Below are positions 25,967-35,700 of a stretch of 64,000 nt of DNA, in pieces (the stretch's first letter is position 1; each line of letters starts with the position of its first letter). The position numbers and the translations under genes were made by a program. The notes below the pieces were generated by a model. That model worked only from the letters and a program-made list of their open reading frames with translations. It searched no databases and was not told the origin of the DNA. The stretch is from Cupriavidus pauculus (GTDB lineage: Bacteria; Pseudomonadota; Gammaproteobacteria; Burkholderiales; Burkholderiaceae): NCBI RefSeq assembly GCF_002858765.1, contig NZ_PJRP01000007.1:256745-320744 (forward strand). The letters run 5' to 3'.

Positions 25967-27187
25967 ATGCAGAAATGGAAATACCTGTTTGGCGCACTGG
26001 TCATTGGCGCAGCGCTGGGCGGCTGTGGGGGCGGCGACAGCCCAGTGGCACCGGCCGAGGCGCCGGCAACACCGGCAGCCCCGACCGTCACACCCAGCAA
26101 CTATGCGGGCACGATCTCGTTTGGCGACACGATCCTCATTACCATGAATGCGCCGTCCGCTGACAACGTCAAGCTCACATTCGTCGATTCGGCCTTCGGG
26201 CTGAATGGCACCATCATCGGTACCCTGTCCGCGCCTGCGGTCGACGGCTCGTTCATCGTCAGCAACCTGGTGCCGGATAGCGCCAACCCCACGCCCGCGA
26301 AACTGACGGACAAGCTGGCCGGCGTGAAGTTGACCCTGCGGCTGGGCGATGACGGCCTGACCGGCGAAATCTCCGGTCTGCCCAACCTGCTGGGCACCGG
26401 GGTAGGCGCTGGCGCGCTGGCGGGCAGCATTGCAGCGGGCAAGGTCGGCACCGCTCCAGTGGCGCTGAGCAGCCTGGCCGGCGTTTACAACGCTCTGACC
26501 GTCTTCTCCGCTTATGACGAAATCACGGGCAAGTCCATGTCCCCGGTCAGCGCTTCTGTAGCCACGCTGCGCCTGGACGGCGACGGCATGGTCAGGTTGT
26601 GCACGGGCGAGGACGTCGCCACCTGCCCCACGCCGCAACTGGGCAAGCTCACGCTGGCAGACCAGACGCGCTTTCCTGGTGCCTATGACCTGGTCATGGA
26701 GTCCACCTACTTCCGTGGTCGGCTGATCCCGGTGCCCAACGGTGGCTTGCGCTTCGACATGGTCTATCACGATGCCCCCTCCAGCACCATGTTCACCGGC
26801 ACCTGGACGCTACAACCGGTCAAGGCACTAGCCGCCAGCGAACTCGATGGCCAGTGGACCTGCTCGCGCACGAACGTCGCGATCGGTGGCGACGGGTTTC
26901 CTGTTTCCGACGGCACCCTAGTGACCGAACAACTGGTAATTGGCGGCAGCAAGTTGACGGCACAGAAGGAGGCCGTCACCCTGCCGCTTATCGTCAACGA
27001 GAATGCCGGCATCAAACTCGACGGCTGGGCCGTCGCCATGAATGCTGAGCTGGGAGCTGCGCCCGATCCCGCCGCCCCTCCCCCCGTGCTCCACCTCCAC
27101 GCACTGCTGAAGACCGGCAGCAACGCGGCGAGCTGGCTGACGATCGCGAACGGACTTCCGGTGGCGGGTACCTGCCGCCGTCAGTAA
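25967..27187 (+). CDS. lipoprotein of unknown function
   Basis: The 406-residue protein has a lipoprotein signal ending L-G-G-C, then a Pro/Ala-rich linker. The mature part is beta-rich with repeated GTISFGDTILIT- and GTLSAPAVDGSFIVSN-like strands, and a second half in which DGQWTCSR and VAGTCRRQ place cysteines that may form disulphides. I recognise no family. The frame opens at 25775, but the ATG at 25967 starts the signal peptide and has GAAGGGG upstream. It is probably anchored in the outer membrane. A GC-rich hairpin lies 130 bases after the stop. Confidence 0.75.
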   Translation: MQKWKYLFGALVIGAALGGCGGGDSPVAPAEAPATPAAPTVTPSNYAGTISFGDTILITMNAPSADNVKLTFVDSAFGLNGTIIGTLSAPAVDGSFIVSNLVPDSANPTPAKLTDKLAGVKLTLRLGDDGLTGEISGLPNLLGTGVGAGALAGSIAAGKVGTAPVALSSLAGVYNALTVFSAYDEITGKSMSPVSASVATLRLDGDGMVRLCTGEDVATCPTPQLGKLTLADQTRFPGAYDLVMESTYFRGRLIPVPNGGLRFDMVYHDAPSSTMFTGTWTLQPVKALAASELDGQWTCSRTNVAIGGDGFPVSDGTLVTEQLVIGGSKLTAQKEAVTLPLIVNENAGIKLDGWAVAMNAELGAAPDPAAPPPVLHLHALLKTGSNAASWLTIANGLPVAGTCRRQ

Positions 27188-27624
27188 TCCACCCGTCCCG
27201 CATCGGCGTGTGCCGGAGGCACAGGCTCATCAGCCCGGCTCGGCCGCGCCCGCCGAACTTGTTCCCGCAGGCTCACGGTGATCCGCCCCACTCATCCGCG
27301 ACGATCCAGAAAATGAAGCCCCGGCCGTCTCACGACGCCGGGGCTGCGGATGTTGTAGTGGAACAATTTCGGTAGGCGGGTGGCCTGTTTCGACGAATCC
27401 TCACAGAACCTGTGGCGCAGACCCACACTGATCGAGCGTGCGTCGTCCCCGCTGCCTGGGTCGATGGCAATACGACATTATCTCAATAAGAGGCAATGTC
27501 TGTTTCCGCACTGACTGGACATATCTGCCGTGCCTGAATTCCGCAACTAATCTTGCGAAAACGTATACCCACGTCTTCGCCAGCTTGGAAGGCATGTCAG
27601 GCTCAACATTACCGGCAGGACGTC
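27188..27624. other. intergenic stretch with one hairpin
   Basis: Nothing but the hairpin at 27317-27345 is recognised; the promoter of the carbonic anhydrase gene should lie at its end. Confidence 0.4.
27317..27345. terminator. GC hairpin, possible terminator
   Basis: AGCCCCGGC and GCCGGGGCT form a perfect nine-base stem with an eleven-base loop. On the plus strand no T-run follows; on the minus strand TTCATTTTC follows. It may end the lipoprotein transcript only weakly. Confidence 0.4.
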
Positions 27625-28302
27625 ATGCGCAAACTCATCACGGGCATCGTCGAATTTCGCGAGAAGATGCTGCCGCAGTATGCAGAGAAGTTCAGCAAGC
27701 TTGCGCTCGCTCAGACCCCTGACGCGCTCTTCATTACATGCTCTGATAGCCGTGTGGTCCCAGACCTACTCGCCTCGACACACCCTGGCGATCTTTTTAC
27801 GATGCGCAACGTGGGCAATCTGATACCGCCTGCAACCGCGGAGGGGGATTCGACTGGCGACCTGTCAGAGGCCAGTGCAATTGAGTACGCCATCCTGGTG
27901 CTGAAAGTGGCAAATATCGTCGTCTGTGGGCATTCCGAATGTGGCGCCATGAAAGCCGTTCATTCGCGGAACCCGAAGCTGAAAGCACCGAATCTCGATA
28001 AATGGCTCTACCACGCCAATAACGCGGCGTTCCGCCTCGAATATGAAGGTCCACTCGACGATCGCCTGAAGCCGCATGATCAATTGTCCCAACTAAATGT
28101 CCTGGTACAGCTCGAGCATCTAATGACTTACCCGATCGTCCGGCAGCAAGTCATGGCCGGCTCGCTGGTATTGAGTGGCTGGTGGTTTGACATCGCGACT
28201 GGCGACATGTTTGCCTACGAGCGCGCGAGCCGTTCGTTTGAAGTCATTGATCGCGCGCTGGCCGAGCGACTTACTTCACGGCTCGCTTCTCGCGCACGGT
28301 AA
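27625..28302 (+). CDS. beta-class carbonic anhydrase
   Basis: The 225-residue cytosolic enzyme interconverts CO2 and bicarbonate. The zinc site is complete: C39 in ITCSDSRVVP with D41 and R43 as the catalytic dyad, H103 and C106 in VCGHSECGAMKA. Length and the C-terminal WWFDIATGDMFAYE segment fit the Can/CynT family. The frame opens at 27553, but CAGGA lies five bases before the ATG at 27625. The ion-channel gene follows after 19 bases, so the two are likely cotranscribed; a link between bicarbonate supply and ion flux is possible. Confidence 0.95.
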   Translation: MRKLITGIVEFREKMLPQYAEKFSKLALAQTPDALFITCSDSRVVPDLLASTHPGDLFTMRNVGNLIPPATAEGDSTGDLSEASAIEYAILVLKVANIVVCGHSECGAMKAVHSRNPKLKAPNLDKWLYHANNAAFRLEYEGPLDDRLKPHDQLSQLNVLVQLEHLMTYPIVRQQVMAGSLVLSGWWFDIATGDMFAYERASRSFEVIDRALAERLTSRLASRAR

Positions 28303-28321
28303 AGCCAACAGACCGACGACC

Positions 28322-29011
28322 ATGGCCATCCGTACCACGCGCGAAGCGCTGTCCCGCATCTTCTATCAGCGCTGCTTCTGGTTGTTTTTCGTGCTGCTCA
28401 CGCTCATCGGCGCGGTGTCATTTGTTCCTGCCAGCGACAACGGCCGCCTGGTCCTGAACATCATCAACATGTTCTTGCTGATCGCTACAGTGGCGGCAGT
28501 CGGTCGTACAACCGTATCGTTCGCGATGGCGTTGCTACTTTCCATCCCGGCCATGTGGTTCCAGTACCTGGGCTTGTGGCGCGACGACGATAGCAGTCTC
28601 GCCATATCCTGGATGTTCAGCGCAGCCCTCTATTTCATCACCGTTGCGTATCTCCTGCGCTACGTATTCCAGCCCAGGATCATGACCCCAGACAAGCTGT
28701 TTGGCGCCGCGTCCGCTTACCTGTTGATAGGCGTCCTCTGGGCATACATCTACGCCAGCATCGGATTCTTCTACCCGCAGTCCTACTTAGTTGTTGGTCA
28801 ACCGGGTCGTCTCGTTTATGCCGACGCGCTTTACTTCAGCATCACCGTCCTCACGAGCACGGGCTTTGGCGACATCACGCCGCTCACGCGCCCGGCACGC
28901 GGCATGTGCATGGTTGAACAGATCACAGGCAGTCTGTTCGTCGCCATCCTGATCGCCCGTCTCGCGGGCGTCTACCCTCCGCGCGAGAGCTATACCGACG
29001 ACAAGCCTTGA
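28322..29011 (+). CDS. potassium-channel-type membrane protein (ion_trans_2)
   Basis: The 229-residue protein has about six hydrophobic segments, the last two flanking a re-entrant pore loop with T-S-T-G-F-G-D at 178-184, a K+ selectivity filter of the T-x-G-[YF]-G-D kind. There is no cytosolic RCK or cyclic-nucleotide domain. It is probably an inner-membrane potassium channel of the small pfam Ion_trans_2 group. The frame overlaps the carbonic anhydrase gene if extended to 28175; the ATG at 28322 starts just after that gene and gives a normal N-terminus. The tandem with carbonic anhydrase suggests pH or CO2 adaptation. Confidence 0.88.
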   Translation: MAIRTTREALSRIFYQRCFWLFFVLLTLIGAVSFVPASDNGRLVLNIINMFLLIATVAAVGRTTVSFAMALLLSIPAMWFQYLGLWRDDDSSLAISWMFSAALYFITVAYLLRYVFQPRIMTPDKLFGAASAYLLIGVLWAYIYASIGFFYPQSYLVVGQPGRLVYADALYFSITVLTSTGFGDITPLTRPARGMCMVEQITGSLFVAILIARLAGVYPPRESYTDDKP

Positions 29012-29054
29012 CGTCCTCCCCGTCCTTAAGGCGCTGAGCTTTACCCACAAGCTA

Positions 29055-29320
29055 TGGGCCTGAACTAAAGATGCGGAAAATTTCGGTGATTTCGTGAAAG
29101 ACGAGGACGCCTCGCCAGATGACCGTGGCGCCGGGTGGTGGATCGTGACAACGATTCAGGTAGCCGCCCAAGGTGGCAATCCATCGTATCACCTGATGCA
29201 GCGACGGCACCGTGTCCGGCGGCCGGGTGGCTTCGATGCACGCGGCAATACAGGGCTTGCCATTCGACGGGCTGGAGGACCACTTGGGGCTATGGCGTGA
29301 AGCAAGGACGGCCGGCCCAG
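29055..29320 (-). pseudogene. IS4-family transposase C-terminal remnant
   Basis: On the minus strand one frame reads VEWQALYCRVHRSHP and the next frame reads VPSLHQVIRWIATLGGYLNR, then PPPGATVIWRGVLVFHEITE. These are the conserved C-terminal segments of IS4/Tn5-like DDE transposases (ALYC.IH, P-T-L-x-x-x-x-R-W-I-A-x-L-G-G-F, W-R-G). A frameshift separates them and no catalytic domain or inverted-repeat ends could be identified nearby. It marks an old insertion. Confidence 0.7.
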
Positions 29321-29676
29321 GACGGTTTCTGAAGCGTCTTCAGGCTCCTCACCCATCATATTTCAATCTCCTGCCGCCAGATCAATCGCAGCGCGCCTCG
29401 GGCCACCGCCACCTCGCGGGCATGGAAGTCTCGGTAACTCGGGCGGTCTTTGTAGAAAGCGGTGTACCGGGGCGTTGGCCACCGCATGCAGTCGGAGATG
29501 CACGGAGGCTGTTGTTGCCCCTTCCCTTGTCCGGACCAAATCGACCACTTCCGCCCCGGTAGTGCCTCGCAGCTCGATGAACAGCGCCTTTGCGCCCCGA
29601 ATGAAGTGACAGTGGTTGCCCTGGTACGGCGTTTGCGATGTGGGGAGGTGGCAATTCAGCCGCGATAGGATCGAAC

Positions 29677-29940
29677 ATGGCACAGCAACCGCAATCAGGA
29701 CAGGGCCAGCAGCAACAGCCTAGTGAGCAGCAGCCTCAACAGGGCGGCCAGCAAGGGGGGCAACAGGGCGATCAGGGGAGTCGGCAAGGCGGGCAGTCTG
29801 GCGACCAGGATCAGCGCGGAGGCCAACGCGAACAACAGGGTGGCCAGGGTGGCCAACAACACGGCGATCAAGACAGCCAAAAAGGTGGCCAGCAAGGGGG
29901 CAGCCAACCAGGTCAACAGGGCGGGCAACGACGCCCATGA
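29677..29940 (+). CDS. Gln/Gly-rich low-complexity protein
   Basis: The 87-residue product consists almost entirely of Gln, Gly, Ser, Asp and Arg with recurring Q-Q-G-G units and no hydrophobic core or signal. It is probably disordered and cytosolic. Such proteins occur near stress genes in Burkholderiales, but no function is established. AGGA lies seven bases before the ATG at 29677. The frame has long antisense shadows caused by its simple codon use. It begins the block of small stress-type genes running to 31281. Confidence 0.6.
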   Translation: MAQQPQSGQGQQQQPSEQQPQQGGQQGGQQGDQGSRQGGQSGDQDQRGGQREQQGGQGGQQHGDQDSQKGGQQGGSQPGQQGGQRRP

Positions 29941-30040
29941 TGCCTTGGCGTTAATGGCTTCTATCTGACGTCAATCGCCGTCACCACTATCAGTGGAGCG
30001 GCGATTCATTGCTTCATTGAGATGACACCCCGCAAATCCC

Positions 30041-30250
30041 ATGAAAAATCCCTGGAACAAGAAAAACCCATTCATGAGCATGTGGCTCAGTAATGCCAAT
30101 CGCATCGCCGGAGCGGCGCGCGGCCGAATGACGGCGGAAAGCAAGCGTGCTGCCTCCACTGCGATAACGGAAGGCACCAGGCAAATGATGGCGGCCTGGA
30201 CTGACGGGCTGACAGCCACGAAGCCGGCAAAAAGGCGCAAGCGCCGTTGA
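30041..30250 (+). CDS. small basic protein, copy 1 (phasin-like pattern)
   Basis: The 69-residue protein begins MKNPWNKKNPFMSMWLSNANRIAG and ends in a basic tail T-K-P-A-K-R-R-K-R-R. The middle forms an amphipathic helix. Motif order (M-S-M-W-L-S-x-A-N-R, R-M-T-A-E, T-R-Q) recalls short phasin-like helical proteins, but I cannot confirm that. A second copy lies at 39521-39754. The basic tail could contact DNA or a membrane. It precedes the hemerythrin gene by 67 bases. Confidence 0.7.
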   Translation: MKNPWNKKNPFMSMWLSNANRIAGAARGRMTAESKRAASTAITEGTRQMMAAWTDGLTATKPAKRRKRR

Positions 30251-30317
30251 GTGCGCTTGATGCTCCGCTCGGCAATACCCCCACCAACAGTGCCCAACTT
30301 TTCCCACGGAGATCTTC

Positions 30318-30782
30318 ATGGACAAGTCGAAAATACCCGTTGAGCAACGTACAGCGCTCGGCCTCCTGATGGATGACCATCGCGCAGTGAAAAAACTCTT
30401 CAAGCAGTTCGAAGCCGCAAAAGCCTCCGCAGAAAAACACAAAATCGCAACGGAAACATGCCAGAAGCTGTCAGTCCATGCGCAGATCGAGGAGGAGATC
30501 TTTTACACCGCCCTGCGAGACGTCTCGCAAAAGCTAGATGACATGCTGGATGAAGCCAAGGTCGAGCACGGCGTGGCGAAGGCTCTGATTGCCAAGATCG
30601 AAGCGGGAGACCCGGACATGCTTGACGCGAACTACAAGGTCCTGACCGAGTATGTGGGCCACCATGTAGAGGAAGAGGAGAGCGAACTCTTTCCCGCGGT
30701 GATCAAGGCGCGGATCGACCTTCGCGAAGTGGCGGCGCAACTCGAAGCCCGGAAATCGGAGCTACTGGGCGAGCCGGCGTGA
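30318..30782 (+). CDS. hemerythrin-domain (HHE) protein
   Basis: The 154-residue four-helix protein carries the diiron HHE ligands: H21 (DDHRAVKKLF), H54 and E58 (HAQIEEEIFY), H84 (EHGVAKALI), H115/H116 and E120 (GHHVEEEESELFP). It probably binds dioxygen or nitric oxide, or handles iron, in the cytosol. A GGAG box lies before the ATG. It sits between two small genes in a same-strand run, all likely one transcript with stress-response character. Confidence 0.92.
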   Translation: MDKSKIPVEQRTALGLLMDDHRAVKKLFKQFEAAKASAEKHKIATETCQKLSVHAQIEEEIFYTALRDVSQKLDDMLDEAKVEHGVAKALIAKIEAGDPDMLDANYKVLTEYVGHHVEEEESELFPAVIKARIDLREVAAQLEARKSELLGEPA

Positions 30783-30829
30783 TCGAGACCGATGGTCCGG
30801 CGCGGCTTGCCATACTTCAGGGGGAATGT

Positions 30830-31066
30830 ATGGTGCGCGTGACAGAGTATCGGGGGTTCGAAATCCATGTCGATCTCACGAATTCATCCAAGGACATGTT
30901 CGACGTTTGGTTCCAGATCAAAGGTTTCAGGCCCATGCTTGGTATCGCTGCCATAGGAAAGCGTATAAAGGTCTTTGGCGGACCATACTCCCGACGTTGG
31001 GCCCACCTCGTGGCGGAGTTAGCGGGACGGGCTGCCGTGGACGTGATACTTGGAGACGATGTGTGA
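30830..31066 (+). CDS. small hypothetical protein
   Basis: The 78-residue soluble protein reads VTEYRGFEIHVDLTNSSKDM and then FDVWFQIKGF, an alpha/beta pattern of a compact strand-rich domain, ending VDVILGDDV. The frame can start at 30779, overlapping the hemerythrin stop, but GGGGGA lies just before the ATG at 30830. I recognise no characterised family. Its stop overlaps the GTG start of the next gene (GTGTGA), so the two are translationally coupled. Confidence 0.65.
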   Translation: MVRVTEYRGFEIHVDLTNSSKDMFDVWFQIKGFRPMLGIAAIGKRIKVFGGPYSRRWAHLVAELAGRAAVDVILGDDV

Positions 31067-31281
31067 TTGCATTTGCGCCCTCGCCGGGATTCTTCGAGTC
31101 GCGCTACCCAAATAGCGCGGTAGTCGACCCGGACAGCGTGCGCATTTGCGACATCCTCGACACCGACTTTGCAGGCCGCTTCGGCGAGCCCACTGGGGCT
31201 TTCTCCGCCCGGGCTGCCGAGATCAACCAGTTGGTGAGGGACTGGCTCAAGCGGCATCCCTGTGGCCGCCGGCGCGCTTGA
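31063..31281 (+). CDS. small hypothetical protein, copy 1 (GAFSARAAEI family)
   Basis: The 72-residue protein starts at a GTG overlapping the preceding stop. Its core is VVDPDSVRICDILDTDFAGR, then FGEPTGAFSARAAEINQLVR, then DWLKRHPCG. A closely related sequence lies at 39755-39940, again next to a copy of the small basic protein, so the two families travel together. No function is known to me. The strongly conserved G-A-F-S-A-R-A-A-E-I block is probably the functional part. Confidence 0.6.
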   Translation: MIAFAPSPGFFESRYPNSAVVDPDSVRICDILDTDFAGRFGEPTGAFSARAAEINQLVRDWLKRHPCGRRRA

Positions 31282-31499
31282 GAAAGATGCGCTGCAGACG
31301 CTTGAATCCTTCGGGAAGCTCGGCGAATGGTGCGCCGTTGTGCGGTGCGGCGGAGAGGAACCCCAAACCGGGATGGGAACAAGTTTTGGACGCGCAGAGA
31401 TGGCTGTCGCTATCCGACACCCGGAGACCAGGTGCTCTCGGATGCCTGAAAAAGTACACAAACTTCGAGCGAATGTACCGTGGCCGCGCTTGATTTGCC

Positions 31500-32066
31500 T
31501 CAGTCTCGAATGCGCATAATGGTTTGTCGGGAAACGTTCATGACCCGCGCAAGTTCGCTGACCGATTTTCCCGCGAGAAGGGCCGCGCGAACTTCCTCGT
31601 GGAGACGCGGATCCAACGCCGGCGGCCGTCCTAGGCGGCCGCCTCGCTGAACAGTCTGTTCGGCGCTCGCCTTGGTGCGGGCACTGCGGCTCGTGCGCTC
31701 GAGCCTTAGCACGGCATCAAGGGTCCGCCATATTGGCGACGTCCGATCCGTCAGTTCAGCGTCCCCCGTCTCGACGCAATACACTCGAACACCGCGAGAC
31801 CCAAAACGCGCGATGGTGGCCAGTACTTCTCGCACGGATCCCCCGAGGCTCTTCAGCCTCAAGGTAACAACGGCGTCGCCTGCACGCACGCGTGCCAGCA
31901 GTTGAGACAAACCTGGTCGTGCAAGAACAGGGATGGGAGCTGGCGAGCACTCCCAGCACACACGACTGAAGTCCAAAACGTAGCCGCTGGCGTCCAGCGC
32001 CACACACTCCGCCTCGAATTCTCGCGGTGTACTTGCTTCGTTTGAATAAGCGTAGGTGCGCGGCAT
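31500..32066 (-). CDS. serine-recombinase-like protein lacking catalytic residues
   Basis: The 188-residue protein has the layout of small serine resolvases/invertases: an N-terminal Y-A-x domain, SLGGSVREVLATIARFGSRG in place of the arginine helix, a linker helix, and a C-terminal Hin-type helix-turn-helix (GRPPALDPRLHEEVRA, then VSELARVMNVSRQTIMRI). The catalytic Y-A-R-V-S is Y-A-Y-S-N, and the usual D-R-L-G-R is K-S-L-G-G, so the active Ser and key Arg are gone. It is more likely a DNA-binding regulator than a recombinase. The start at 32066 fits the family; a GAGA box precedes it. Confidence 0.7.
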   Translation of the reverse strand: MPRTYAYSNEASTPREFEAECVALDASGYVLDFSRVCWECSPAPIPVLARPGLSQLLARVRAGDAVVTLRLKSLGGSVREVLATIARFGSRGVRVYCVETGDAELTDRTSPIWRTLDAVLRLERTSRSARTKASAEQTVQRGGRLGRPPALDPRLHEEVRAALLAGKSVSELARVMNVSRQTIMRIRD

Positions 32067-32222
32067 CGAGGTCTCGTGGCGGGACGGCTTGGCTTGAGCA
32101 GGGCTGTCCAAATTTATAGCATTCCGGACGCAAACTCCATATATTCGAGCGAAGCGGTCTTTCTTACCATATGGGGACGAAAACAAAGGGTTTCGCCGGC
32201 TTGAATAGACGAGGAGACTGCC

Positions 32223-32477
32223 ATGGCAACGCAGCAATACTACGGACTCTCGGTAGAGGGCACCGCAACCCAGATTGGCGAGCATCACTGGCTGGCTTCA
32301 GGGCGCGTCACCCAAGGCGGCGCGGTAGTGGTGCAGTCCAGTGACCTAGGCGTATTCCCTAGCGAAGAGCGCGCCATGGCCGACGGCATAGCATGGGGCA
32401 AGGACTGGATCGACGCCCATCAGCGCCCGGCCTATCTGACTCCGGACCCTCAGTCGCTCGAGGAACAGTTCCGTTAG
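32223..32477 (+). CDS. small hypothetical protein
   Basis: The 84-residue soluble protein reads YYGLSVEGTATQIGEHHWLA, then SSDLGVFPSEERAMADGIAWGKDWID. This strand-strand-helix pattern, with W-G-K-x-W-I-D near the end, resembles small stress-island proteins of Burkholderiales, but I know no function. A clear AGGAGA box lies before the ATG at 32223. It is divergent from the recombinase-like gene. Confidence 0.7.
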   Translation: MATQQYYGLSVEGTATQIGEHHWLASGRVTQGGAVVVQSSDLGVFPSEERAMADGIAWGKDWIDAHQRPAYLTPDPQSLEEQFR

Positions 32478-32767
32478 CCTCGCGAGCCTGGACTGAGTGC
32501 CCGTTTCATTCCGTCCGGCCGCAGTCGCAGCCGCCGTCGCAGCGGCGTCATTCTCCGGTAATCGATACCGGCAGGATTTGCCCATTTCCCCCATTTTGCG
32601 GGATTGGACTATGCGACGCCCGCATGCCATCCTTCTGCGATGCCCCCGATTGGGTTATTAGTCACCAATTCTCCCAGTTGTCAAATGCTAAAATGGAGTG
32701 TTGGGGCCGTAACGGCCCGCGCCGCTACAATTGGATGCGGCTCGAGGGACATACGAGGAGACACGCC

Positions 32768-35700
32768 ATGTCACGGCGGACGGCGACGGACGAAGAGACG
32801 ACCGGCTCGCCGGCAACTATGAAAAGTGACCTTCCCTTTCCGGTGGTGGGAATCGGAGCATCCGCTGGCGGCGTACCGGCCTTGCAGGCTTTTTTCGAGA
32901 ATGCGCCGACCGGAATGGACATGGCGTTCGTTATCGTGGTTCACCTGGCGACAGAACAGCCGAGCCACGTGGACGATATCCTGCAACGCACCACAGGCAT
33001 GCCAGTGCGCCAGGTGACCGGCACCATGCCGATTGAAAAGAACCATATCTACGTCATCGCGCCGGGCAAGCAACTGGAAATGTCGGACGGCTGCCTTCGT
33101 GTCAGCGAGCGAGTGTTGTCTGAGGGCCCCGCCTTCCAGATCGATCATTTTTTCCGAACACTGGCCGATGCGCATGACCGGCGCGCGATTGGCATCGTGC
33201 TGTCGGGATCGGGTTCCGATGGTGCTGCGGGTCTGAGCCGCGTCAAGGAAGCAGGCGGCATCACACTGGCGCAGACGCCGGACGATGCGGAGCATGCGGA
33301 AATGCCCCAACACGCCATTGCGACGACGCGCGTCGATATCGTGCTGCCTGCTGCCGAGATGCCGCAACGGCTGCTGGAGCTTTGGTCCAATGCGCAGCGC
33401 ATCGAACTCCAACGTCTGGAGACTGGGGAAATCGCGCACGATAACGCGCGACTGGCCGGCAACCAGCCCGAACGCGCATTGTCCGACATCCTGATGCATC
33501 TACGCGTGCGCACCGGTCATGATTTCCGACTCTACAAACGGGCCACTGTCCTGCGGCGTATCGAGCGACGCATGCAAGTCAATGCCCAGCGCGATCTCGT
33601 CGGATATCGGGACTTCCTCCGCACGTCCTCCGACGAGGCCAACGCATTGCTGGCCGACATGCTCATCGGCGTCACCCAGTTTTTCCGCGATCGCGAAGCA
33701 TTCGATTTCCTTGAACAGGAAGTGATCACACCGCTATTCGCACAGGGCCCCGGTGACGGACAGGTGCGCGCATGGGTTGCGGGGTGTGCCACTGGCGAAG
33801 AAGCGTATTCGATCTCCTTGCTGTTATCCCGTGCCCGCGATGCGGCGATATCAAGCAAGTCCATCCAGGTATTCGCCACCGATATTGATGAAGCGGCGAT
33901 CGCCCGGGCGCGGACGGGATCCTATCCACTTTCCATCACCAGCGACGTGCCAGCTGCGCTGCTGCAGCACTACTTCACTCGCGAGGGTGCGCATTACGTG
34001 ATCGCAAAGTCTGTGCGGGAGCGCATCCTTTTCGCGGCCCATAGCCTCCTGCGCGACCCACCGTTCTCGCATCTTGATCTGATTTCGTGTCGTAACGTGC
34101 TGATCTATCTGGAGCGTGCAGTACAGCGGCAAATCCTCGAGTTGTTCCATTTCGCGCTGCGTCCCAACGGATTCCTGTTCCTGGGTACCGCAGAATCTGC
34201 CGACGCCGCGGATGACCTCTTCGCTATCGTCGACAAGAAGCGACGCATTTATCGGGCACGCGTTGTCACGCATCGCGCCAAGCCTGCAGCGGGATTTCAA
34301 CCCCTTCGTCAGATCGAAGCCGGGGCATCCGATGAGCGAACCGCTCCGCAACCGACGCTGCGGGCCCCCGCGAGTCCCGTCCAGCGCAATTTCTCGTACT
34401 CGGAGCTCCATCAGCGCGCACTGGAGACCTACTCGCCGCCGAGCGTGATCATTGATCGCGATTCCAACGTCGTTCACCTGTCGGACAATGCGGGTCGATT
34501 TCTCCGGCACGCCGGCGGCGAGCTGTCCAGCAACATCATGACGCTGGTGCTGGCGGACCTGCGACTCGATCTGCGCACTGCAATTTTCCGAGCGCTGCAG
34601 ACGGGTACGAGCGTTGAGGCGCGCAGGGTCAAATGGGCACACGACGGGCGGGTTTCATGGATCAACATGACGGTTCGACCATTTCATGACAAGGTCGCCA
34701 ATGCAGAATTCCTGCTGATCGTGTTTGACGAAGTGGCGGGCCGCATGACCGAAGAGGACCAGGGAGAGACCACAGGACAAGACCCCGTCCTCGCCCAGCT
34801 CGAACAGGAACTTCAACATAGCCGCGAACAGCTCTCGACAATCATTGAACAATATGAAACCTCCGTCGAAGAACTGAAAGCATCGAACGAAGAGTTGCAG
34901 GCAATCAACGAAGAGTTGCGCTCCACGAGTGAAGAGCTGGAAAGTAGTAAGGAAGAGCTGCAATCGGTGAATGAAGAGTTGACGACGGCCAATGCCGAAA
35001 TGCAGGCCAGAATCGAAGACACGGCGAAGGCGAATGACGACCTGCACAACATCATCGCTTCCAGCGAAATCGCGACGGTGTTTGTCGACAAGGAAATCAG
35101 AGTCAAGCGGTTCACGCCCAATGCGACTGCCATTTTCAACCTGATCGACACGGATTTGGGTCGGTCGCTATTTCATATCACCCATTCGTTGCGTTATCCG
35201 ACGCTGGCCGATGATGTGAGACAGTCCTTCCAAACGCTCAGGCTGACTGAACGCGAAATCCAGAGCGAGGCGGGCCGGTGGTATCTGATGCGGCTACTGC
35301 CGTATCGCACTGCGGACGATCATATCGACGGCGCAGTGATCACGCTGATCGACATCACGGACCGTCACCAGGCCGAGGAAGCCGCCCGCGCCGGCGAGAA
35401 ACGCCTGCGTCTGGCGGCGCAGTCAACCAAGGACTACGCCATTATCATCCAAGACCAGGCGGGATCCATCGTGAGTTGGAACGCGGGTGCGGAACGGATA
35501 TTTGGCTATACGGAAGCGGAGACGATTGGACAGGATATCGAACTGATCTATGAACCCAACGACCGACAAGCGCTTGTCCCGGCTCGCGAGCGCGACGTCG
35601 CGGCCAAAGAGGAGCGCGCCGACGACGAACGCTGGTACCGTACCAGGGAAGGCCGCCGTGTCTACTGCAGTGGGGTCGTCACGCCGATTTCCGATGCATC

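Noticed and set aside
25862..26770. 302-codon open frame on the minus strand
   Set aside because: Antisense to the lipoprotein at 25967-27187, which has a signal peptide and start site.
29677..29940. low-complexity repeats considered as a CRISPR-like or structural DNA repeat
   Set aside because: Repeats are irregular in spacing and in phase with a Gln/Gly-rich reading frame, so they are coding.
30836..30862. GGTTCGAAATCC-like stretch considered as a tRNA T-loop
   Set aside because: No acceptor stem or anticodon arm around it; it lies inside the small gene at 30830.
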